Source of the DNA: Phycisphaerae bacterium
Lineage (GTDB): Bacteria > Planctomycetota > Phycisphaerae > UBA1845
Direction: 5' to 3'
DNA length: 64,000 bases
Assembly: GCA_029260115.1 (NCBI GenBank)
Contig: JAJDDW010000102.1
Span: forward strand, 1-64,000
Every line of letters begins with the position of its first letter. Positions within the stretch are counted from its first letter, which is position 1. The position numbers were made by a program, and so were the translations under genes. Positions 53,678 to 61,600 of this stretch are shown one piece after another. The notes beneath the pieces are model-generated. The model was given only the letters and a program-made list of their open reading frames with translations, was not told the DNA's origin and did not search any database.

Positions 53678-54148
53678 CTACTTTCCGCCGCAAGGTCCGC
53701 CGCGCCGACCGTGTCCCTGACGATGGCTCGGGGGTGGTGCAGCGGCTTCGGCTTCCGCCTGCACAATCTGCCCATCAGCATTCGTATCGATACTTCCGAA
53801 CGCTTCAGTCGCATGGGCCGTGAACTCCTCGAGCGTGACGACTCCGTTGCCGTCGGCGTCATGTCGCATGACATCCCTTGGCCCGCGTGGACCGGCTGGT
53901 CGTTCCGGGCGCATAGGGCGGGTTTCCTCCTGCGACAAGCTGCCATCGGCATCCGTGTCGAGCGCCGCCAAGGCAGCGCCGGCGTTGGCGATCTCCTCGG
54001 CTGAGATGACGCCGTCCAGATCTGCGTCGAGTGCTGCGACAACTGGATGGTGCGGTCGGCGACGCTCTAGTTCATTTCCATCAGCTAGTACGGCGCCTAC
54101 ACTTGCAACTAAGACCAAGCTGCCTGTGAGTAATGCTCTGCGTTTCAT
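53678..54148 (-). CDS. Secreted EF-hand protein
   Basis: 156 residues; ATG at 54148 has a perfect AAGGAGT seven bases upstream. Signal peptide at 1-21 ([18 protein letters not shown]). Four EF-hand-type loops: [36 protein letters not shown] and [12 protein letters not shown], each a DxDxDG...E calcium site. The tail is Pro/Arg/Gly rich with a final GGPCGGK. Probably an exported calcium-binding protein; planctomycetes have many such. Divergent from the ECF sigma gene. Confidence 0.78.
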   Translation of the reverse strand: MKRRALLTGSLVLVASVGAVLADGNELERRRPHHPVVAALDADLDGVISAEEIANAGAALAALDTDADGSLSQEETRPMRPERPAGPRGPRDVMRHDADGNGVVTLEEFTAHATEAFGSIDTNADGQIVQAEAEAAAPPPSHRQGHGRRGGPCGGK

Positions 54149-54388
54149 TTGTCTACTCCTTATCAAATACGGTTTGCGTTTGCCGTGGCCAACCCACGAC
54201 GCCTACTGCTTAAAACGTTCTAACCGGTGCGCTTTCTACAGGTCGGCCCAAAAATGTACTTCCAAGCAGCAGGGAGCGTCTGTTCTCGGCCATTTGCCCT
54301 GACGGTCCGCCGAGGCGAGAATGGCGACGTCCGCGACCTCTTGTAGATAATGGTCGCTTCCGTACGTTTATCCCAAATGGAGACCTCC

Positions 54389-55075
54389 ATGACCGACGCC
54401 AGCAAAGATTTCAGCGGTATGCTGAGCCGCTTGAAGAGTGGCGACGATGGAGCCCTGGCGGAGTTATTCTCAAAGCACCGGCAACGCCTTTGGAGAATGG
54501 TGAATTTTCGGCTCGATAGACGACTGCAGGGCCGGGTGGATGCTGAGGATATCCTGCAGGAGGCGTATCTTGCCGCAGCCAAACGTGTCCATCACTTTAC
54601 GGAGGAATCGAGCGCGTCGTTTTTTGTTTGGCTGCGAATGATTGTCATGCAGACTCTGATCGATGTACACCGCCGACACTTGGGTGCCCAGATACGAGAC
54701 GCCGGCCGAGAGATCGCCAGCCCTGGCGGCGCCTATTCACAGACGACTACCGTCTCCGTGGTTGCCGGGCTCGTGGGCCATCTGACCTCTCCAAGCCACG
54801 CCGCGGCGCGGGCCGAGGCATCCGCGCAACTGGAAACAGCGCTTGAAGCGATGGACCCAATCGACCGCGAGGTCCTCGCACTCCGGCATTTCGAAGAATT
54901 GACAAACAGCGAAGTCGCAGAAGCACTCGGGATTCAGCAGAAGGCCGCGAGCATTCGATACGTTCGCGCCATCAAACGGCTCAAGGGAGTCCTATATCAA
55001 TTGCCTGACCTGTTTAGCGGTCAGTATAATGCCGAGCACGCATTGACGGATAACACGGAAACGACGGATGAATGA
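54389..55075 (+). CDS. ECF-type sigma factor
   Basis: 228 residues from MTDASKDFSGML, chosen for GGAGA six bases upstream. Region 2 (LWRMVNFRLDRRLQGRVDAEDILQEAYL) and region 4 (LEAMDPIDREVLALRHFEELTNSEVAEALGI...) of sigma-70 are clear, with a shortened linker, as in extracytoplasmic-function sigma factors. Directs RNA polymerase to a subset of promoters. The stop overlaps the start of the downstream Ser/Thr kinase by eight bases; the pairing of an ECF sigma with a kinase is common in planctomycetes, where the kinase is thought to act on or with the sigma factor. No anti-sigma gene is next to it. Confidence 0.85.
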   Translation: MTDASKDFSGMLSRLKSGDDGALAELFSKHRQRLWRMVNFRLDRRLQGRVDAEDILQEAYLAAAKRVHHFTEESSASFFVWLRMIVMQTLIDVHRRHLGAQIRDAGREIASPGGAYSQTTTVSVVAGLVGHLTSPSHAAARAEASAQLETALEAMDPIDREVLALRHFEELTNSEVAEALGIQQKAASIRYVRAIKRLKGVLYQLPDLFSGQYNAEHALTDNTETTDE

Positions 55076-58000
55076 TTCAGGTTCAGAGCGCGATCCCATT
55101 GAGATTCTCGCTGCGGAATTCGTCGAAAGGCACCGTCGCGGCGAGCACCCGACGATAGCCGAATACGCTGCTGATCACCCGGACTTGGCGGAAGAGATTC
55201 AAGACCTGTTCCCAACGATTGCTGCAATGGAACGCTTGAAGATCGATAATGAGTGCTCATCCGGCGGCCGCGCTTCCCTAAAAGGAGTTCAACTGGAGAG
55301 GCTCGGCGATTTTAGAATCATCAGAGAGATCGGCCGGGGCGGCATGGGCATCGTCTACGAGGCCGAACAAGAATCGCTTAGGCGTCGCGTCGCCGTAAAA
55401 GTCTTACCGCGGCAGTCGCTGCTCGACCCCAGGCACCTGCAACGATTTCAGCGAGAGGCTCGGACAGCCGCAGGATTGCATCACACCAATATCGTTCCCG
55501 TATTCGGCGTCGGCCAAGAGGACGACTATCACTACATCGTTATGCAATTCATCTGCGGTGTCGGGCTGGACCAAATCCTGGGGCAGCTAGGGCAGTCGCG
55601 AAGCAGCAACGCCACAAAGGTGGCAGAAGGCCACGATGAGATCCTGTATCCCCGCAGCGGACGCACAAGCGAAGTGCAGAACCTTGCCCGGGCGTTGGTG
55701 GAGGGTCGATTCCAACGACATTCAGGTCCAGGCTCGTCAAAGGATGTCGGGGACTTGCTCGCAGTTCATGGCGACGAAACGAGAACCTCGGACCTCGCCG
55801 CTCCGTCGCCCTCACAGTCTACGTCAAACGAAACACTCGGTGACAGTGACCACGTGCCAGGCACCACACCTGTGCTCCGATCGGAAGACGGGGCAGACTC
55901 AACGACTCAGCGTCCGGTCTTGTCCACGAGCCCAGCATATTGGCGAAGCGTGGCCGGCATCGGCCTGCAAATCGGTGACGCACTCGAATACGCGCATACC
56001 CAAGGCACCATTCATCGGGATATCAAGCCAGCCAACTTACTCGTTGACTTGAAAGGCGTTGTGTGGATCACTGACTTCGGGCTCGCCAAGGCAATGGAGC
56101 AGGACGGTGTGAGCCAAGACGGCGACGTCGTCGGTACGCTGCGTTACATGGCTCCAGAGCAGTTGCAAGGCGAAGCCGATGCCAGAAGTGATGTATACAG
56201 TCTGGGCGCAACACTCTATGAACTGCTCACACTCCAGCCGGTGCATTCGGATAATGACAGAAGTAGTCTGATCAGGAGAATCACCCAGGAAGAGCCGACA
56301 GCGCCGAGTACGATCAATCCGGAGATTCCTCGCGATCTGGACACGATCGTTCTAAAGGCAATCTCGCTGGAGCCGGCTCATAGGTATCAGTCAGCCGGTG
56401 ACATGGCCGGCGACTTGCAGTGCTACCTCGAGGACCGGCCGATTCGAGCGCGGCGGACCAGCGCTGCTGAGCGCCTGTTGCGCTGGTGCCGACGCAACCG
56501 GGCTGTAGCCAGCCTTGCGGGGACCGCGCTGGTACTCTTGGTACTCGTAGCAGTAACAGCGAGCGTCGGGTATGTGCGTACGAAGACCGCTGAATTGAAG
56601 GTGCGGGATGCACTAGCCGGAGAATCGCGCGAGCGACAAAGAGCCGAAGGCACCGCAACGCTTGCCCTAGAGGCCGTCGACACAATCTTCGATCTGTACG
56701 CTCCGATCCGAACGACCGCGGCATCTTCGTTGGCTGTCGAAGGAACGTCAGGCATGAAGATCGAAGTTCCGATTCAACCCGTACTGTCGCGGGAAAACGC
56801 GGCGGTGCTTGTACACATGTTGGGTTTTTATGGCCGGCTCGCTGCGCAGGGTGGCTCAGCACCCGATATTCGTCTCAAGATCGCTGAGGCAAACCGTCGC
56901 GTGGGCAACATCCATGCGCGCCTCGGTCAGTTCGAGGATGCGACAGCAGCGTATAGACAGTCCATCCAGCTATTCGGTGAAATTGAGGCCGAGAGTGGTA
57001 CTGGGCCGACCGCGCGCATCGAACGCGCCCGTATAAACAACCAGTTGGGTATTGCTCTTGTCGCGCTGGATCGCGCCGAGGAGGGCCGCGAGTTCTATCA
57101 GAAGGCGCGAGACATTTTGGAGGCGCTGCAGTCTACGTCGCCGGATTCACCCACCGTCCAGTTTGAGTTGGCACGGTCCTGCTACCTGCTCGCTAAGGCG
57201 CCGCGTCGTCCCGTAGCTTCGCCGCCAGGGCGTGGGCGTGGGCGCGGCCAGGCACCGCCACCGGGTAGTTCGAGGCCGCCATCTCCAGGTGCGAACAGAC
57301 CGTCCAAATCACACGGCGAACCGACTGGCGAGGACCACTCACGACGTCCTCAAGAAGGAGACGATCCCTGGAGAACGGCGGTCGACATCCTGACTGAGTT
57401 GAGTGCCGTGCACCCAGAGGTTCCGGACTACCGACACCTGCTGGCACTCTGTTATCGAGATCTGCCACGGCCTCTCTCATGGTCCCAAGATCAACACCCT
57501 TCGCGCGTTGATGCCATAACTCAGGCCATTGAGATTCTGCGACAGCTAACGGCCGACTTCCCCGACGTTCCGAAATACCGATTTGACCTGAGCGAAACCT
57601 ATGCCAGGGCGTCAACTCGCGCGTTATGCCCGGGGCCTGATCCATCCGTGGTTGAAGAGCAGCGCTTGCGTGACGCGTTGGACATCTCGAAGCAGCTTGT
57701 CTCAGAGCAACCCCACATGCCCGAATATGTTGTCTCGCAGGTGCATATCCGATTGAGATTTGCCAACGCCCTGCGACGACGGGACCAGACCAAAGGGGCC
57801 GAAGAACAACTGCAAGGGGCACGGATTCTGCAGTCCGGGCTCGCGCAGCGGTTTCCAGACATGCCCAGCCATCAAGTGTCCGTCGCCGCAATCGACGGAG
57901 CTCTTGCCAGGCTTCTCCGCGACGGTGGCCGGCTGGAAGATGCCCTGGCGCACCTAGAAGATGCGCTTGCGGTGCTCAACAAGCTGCCGGACGACTGGGA

Positions 58001-58133
58001 CCGTCCACCCTATGTCCGCGATGTTTTCGTCGCGACGTACATGGACATTGCAAATGTACAACGACAGCTGGGGGATAACTCCGAAGCGGCATATGCGACG
58101 CATCAGGCAGAGCGATTGCGCAAGGTACGGTGA
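55068..58133 (+). CDS. Ser/Thr protein kinase with TPR-like C-terminus
   Basis: 1021 residues. N-terminal 70 residues hold an ECF-linked module (FVERHRRGEHPTIAEYAADHPDLAEEI). The kinase domain starts near 80: IGRGGMGIVYEAEQ, VAVKVL lysine, HRDIKPANLL near 316 and DFGLAKAM, then GTLRYMAPEQ. About 120 residues of low-complexity sequence are inserted between the N- and C-lobes (about 165-290), unusual for this family. A membrane helix (about 480-503) and a periplasmic region with TPR-like helical repeats (A-x-xAYRQSIQLF, EFYQKARDILEAL) follow, plus a Pro/Arg/Gly-rich linker near 715-755. Likely senses an external signal and phosphorylates partners of the adjacent sigma factor. Confidence 0.85.
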   Translation: MNDSGSERDPIEILAAEFVERHRRGEHPTIAEYAADHPDLAEEIQDLFPTIAAMERLKIDNECSSGGRASLKGVQLERLGDFRIIREIGRGGMGIVYEAEQESLRRRVAVKVLPRQSLLDPRHLQRFQREARTAAGLHHTNIVPVFGVGQEDDYHYIVMQFICGVGLDQILGQLGQSRSSNATKVAEGHDEILYPRSGRTSEVQNLARALVEGRFQRHSGPGSSKDVGDLLAVHGDETRTSDLAAPSPSQSTSNETLGDSDHVPGTTPVLRSEDGADSTTQRPVLSTSPAYWRSVAGIGLQIGDALEYAHTQGTIHRDIKPANLLVDLKGVVWITDFGLAKAMEQDGVSQDGDVVGTLRYMAPEQLQGEADARSDVYSLGATLYELLTLQPVHSDNDRSSLIRRITQEEPTAPSTINPEIPRDLDTIVLKAISLEPAHRYQSAGDMAGDLQCYLEDRPIRARRTSAAERLLRWCRRNRAVASLAGTALVLLVLVAVTASVGYVRTKTAELKVRDALAGESRERQRAEGTATLALEAVDTIFDLYAPIRTTAASSLAVEGTSGMKIEVPIQPVLSRENAAVLVHMLGFYGRLAAQGGSAPDIRLKIAEANRRVGNIHARLGQFEDATAAYRQSIQLFGEIEAESGTGPTARIERARINNQLGIALVALDRAEEGREFYQKARDILEALQSTSPDSPTVQFELARSCYLLAKAPRRPVASPPGRGRGRGQAPPPGSSRPPSPGANRPSKSHGEPTGEDHSRRPQEGDDPWRTAVDILTELSAVHPEVPDYRHLLALCYRDLPRPLSWSQDQHPSRVDAITQAIEILRQLTADFPDVPKYRFDLSETYARASTRALCPGPDPSVVEEQRLRDALDISKQLVSEQPHMPEYVVSQVHIRLRFANALRRRDQTKGAEEQLQGARILQSGLAQRFPDMPSHQVSVAAIDGALARLLRDGGRLEDALAHLEDALAVLNKLPDDWDRPPYVRDVFVATYMDIANVQRQLGDNSEAAYATHQAERLRKVR

Positions 58134-58430
58134 GAGCTGAAATTCGCAACCTCCAACGGACCTGGATTGCACCAAGAGACTAGGGGGACCGAACGATTTA
58201 CTATGCGGCGAGACCATGGACTGGCGTACTGTGTCTGTAAATCTTTACCTTACATGTACTGATACCATTTCTAGTTGAACCGTGCCGATTCAACCCATGC
58301 GGTATGACACAGTGAGCTGACCAATTCCGAATCATTGGCGAATCGATTCCAGGCTGCGACGCTGGATTCGTACAGGGCGTTGTGATCGGCGTACACGCGG
58401 CTGGCTAAGTAGTGGCTGATCAGGTGAAGA

Positions 58431-58509
58431 AAAGGTGTCAGTTTGAAATATTCCATAATTGTCATCCAGGTTCAGCTCCGATGTCAAACAATTCAACCTG
58501 ACACCTTTT
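58431..58509. repeat. REP-like hairpin, copy 2
   Basis: AAAGGTGTCAGTTTGAA with ATTCAACCTGACACCTTTT, one mismatch in the stem. The loop is nearly identical to copy 1 at 53216-53289 (TCATCCAGGTTCAGCTCCGA against one substitution). Both lie in intergenic DNA around the ECF/kinase pair. Confidence 0.6.
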
Positions 58510-58541
58510 CTCCGTTATTCTCCCTCCATATTTACTGCTAC

Positions 58542-58578
58542 AAAAAAAGGCGGAGCAGGCCATGATGACCTGCTCCGC
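58542..58578 (-). terminator. Rho-independent terminator of the protease gene
   Basis: On the minus strand GCGGAGCAGG-N9-CCTGCTCCGC forms a perfect ten-base-pair hairpin, followed at once by CTTTTTTTG. It lies about 90 bases past the stop of the large protease gene and is oriented to end its transcript. Confidence 0.85.
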
Positions 58579-58669
58579 GCAACAGCGTTTAATCTATTCC
58601 ATCAAGTCCTTAGACTTGACGTTTTCAACAATATACGCAGACGTTATACGTCTCGTATACGCTGTTAGT

Positions 58670-61600
58670 TTATGGAACGCAGATATCATTAACCTCGTCA
58701 CACGTTTGGCCTGGACATGGATCGATAGCCCCGCCAGCTGGCAGAACGGTATCGAACACGGCTGTTCCCGCGCCAAAGCCACCATCGGCCGTATGGACAC
58801 CAAAGCCTATTGTGTGTGGTCCGGCGTTTCCGGCTATTGTGTCGATGTTCACAATGTAATGAATCGACGCAGCTACTTGACCAGCGTTATCCACCGTGCC
58901 GCCGTTACCATTACCACCTGTCGTCGCAGCGCCGAGTGTACCGTTTGAATTCAGGCCATAGTAGGTTCCGTTAAGATGGAAGACCGGGTAGTCCCAGCCA
59001 CCTGTGTCGCCACTTGAATAACTCAGCAGGTCAAACTCTAAATTGCCACCGGTAACTGTGACGCCGCTTTGGCTCGCCATAGTGAAGCTCGCCGCACCAG
59101 CGTTCGCGCCAACTACATTAAGATTGCCAGGGAAGCTGATTGCACCGCCACCCAATAGAGATGTCCAGGAAGCGCTGCTATCAAACGTGCCGTTAGCTAC
59201 GCCCGGACTGCTTTCTGGTGTACATGTGCCGCCTTGGCAAACGTCTGCGCCATTGCAGAACAAGCCGTCGTTACATGCGAGACTGTTGTTTGTGTTATGA
59301 CAAACATTAGCAACACATGCATCGTCGGTGCATTCATTCCCATCATCACACTGAGCATCTAACGTGCAATTCGCTGCAGCTACCATAGTGACGTTGATAT
59401 CATCGATAGCCATATCACCTTGCCAACTGCTACCGCGAGTGCCACGGAAGCGAACCTTAACCGAGGCAGCGCCCACATACGGCGTCAGATCGATCGAGGC
59501 CTGGAACCATGTGTTGCCTTGGTTGCCAGACAATGTGAATGCGTTCGTCCATGTTACACAGTCGGACGATACTTCCGCGTCCAGCGTGCCCATTGAAGCT
59601 CCATTCATATTGTACCAGAATGTCATGGTAGAACTGCTCGCACCGCTGAGGTCCATGCATGGTCCTTCGAAGATAGCCGTATCACCTGCCGCACGCGGCG
59701 AAGAAGTTTCGGTGTACATATAGAATCCGCCGCCAGTGTGGTCGCCGGATGGGCCGGTGTTCGACGAAGGCGTCGTGCCGCTACGCCGTGTCCAGTCGAA
59801 GACATCGCCTGCAGTATTAGTCCACAATCCTAATCCCGCACCAAAGTTCTCTGAATAAGGGAATGCGGATACGGCTGAGGCACAGTCGTTACTGCACACA
59901 TTGCCCGTACAGGTGTCTACTGTACATGCATTGCCGTCGTCACAATCTGCATTTGTGATGCAACCGGTGGTTGTGCAGGTTTGTGATCCCTCGTCGCACG
60001 TTTGCCCACCCGTACATGGTGACGTACCTGCTTGACAGTCAAGCGCGGCGTCACATGTTTCGCTACCGTTGCAGAACAAACCGTCGTCGCAAGCTGCGTT
60101 GCTACCTACGTTGTCGCAATTGTTAGTCGCTTCGTTGCACGAGTCTGCTGTGCAACCAATACCATCATTACAATTTACGGCTGTACCAGCTTGGCAATCC
60201 AGCAGGGCGTCGCATGTTTCAACGCCATTACAGAACAAGCCATCACTACAAGCTACGTCGCTGGCGATATTGTCGCAACTGTTCGTTGTTTCATTGCACG
60301 CATCAGACGTACAACCAACACCATCATTGCAGTCCACCGCAGAACCGGCAACACATGCGTTAGCCACGCAAGTTTCAGAGCCGTTGCAGAATAGGCCATC
60401 ATCACAGTCGCTATCGATATTACAAGCTACGCAAGACGTCGTACCTTCGTCACAAACCTGACCAGGGCATGGGTCGCCGCCAGTTTGACAGTCGAGTACT
60501 GCGTCGCAGGTTTCACTGCCATTACAAAACACGCCGTCGTCGCAGGCCGCGTTGCTGGTTATGTTGTCGCAACTATTCGTCGCTTCATTGCACGAATCGG
60601 TGGTGCAACCCACGCCGTCGTTACAATTAACAGAAGTGCCTGCCTGGCAGTCGAGGGCAGCATCGCAAGTCTCTGTTCCGTTACAGAACAAGCCATCATC
60701 GCATGCGGCATTGCTAGCAATGTTATCGCAAGACGAAACGCCTTCGTTGCAGGAATCCGTTGTACAGCCAACACCATCGTTGCAATTTACTGCTGCCCCG
60801 ACTTGGCAGTCGTTGATCGCGTCACAGGTCTCACTGCCATCACAGAATATACCATTATCGCAATTGGCGTTATTCACGGTGTTGTCACAAGAGTTCGTTG
60901 CCTCATTACAAGCGTCGTCCGTGCATCCCACGCCATCATTACAGTCAATTGAGATTCCAACTTGACAATCCAGTGCTGCATCGCATGTTTCCACGCCGTC
61001 GCAGAACAACCCGTTGTCACACGCGGCATTGTTAGCCACACTGTCGCATGAGTCTGTCGCTTCGTTGCATGTGTCCGTCGTGCATCCAACGCCATCGTTG
61101 CAATCTACGCTGACACCTGCTTGGCAATCGAGAATCGCATCGCATGTCTCATCGCCGTCGCAGAATAAACCATTGTTGCAAGCGGCATCGTTTGTGACGT
61201 TATCGCAAGACGAGGTGCCTTCGTTGCACGAGTCAGTTGTGCAACCGACGCCGTCATTGCAATCTACAGCGGTTCCGCCGGTGCATGTGTTAGCTACGCA
61301 TGCTTCGGTACCGTTGCAAAACAATCCGTCATCGCAATCCGCGTCGATCACACAAGCGACACAGGTGTTGGTTCCCTCGTCGCACGCTTGACCAAAGCAC
61401 GGATTGCTACCTGCTTGGCAATCGCTCACGGCGTTGCAGGTTTCATCACCATCGCAGAACAAACCATTATCGCAGTTTGCGTTATTGGCAACGTTGTCAC
61501 AACTGTTGGTTGCTTCGTTACAGGAATCATCTGTGCAACCTACGCCGTCGTTGCAATTCACCGCTGCGCCTGCTTGACAGTCAAACGCGGCATCGCAAGT

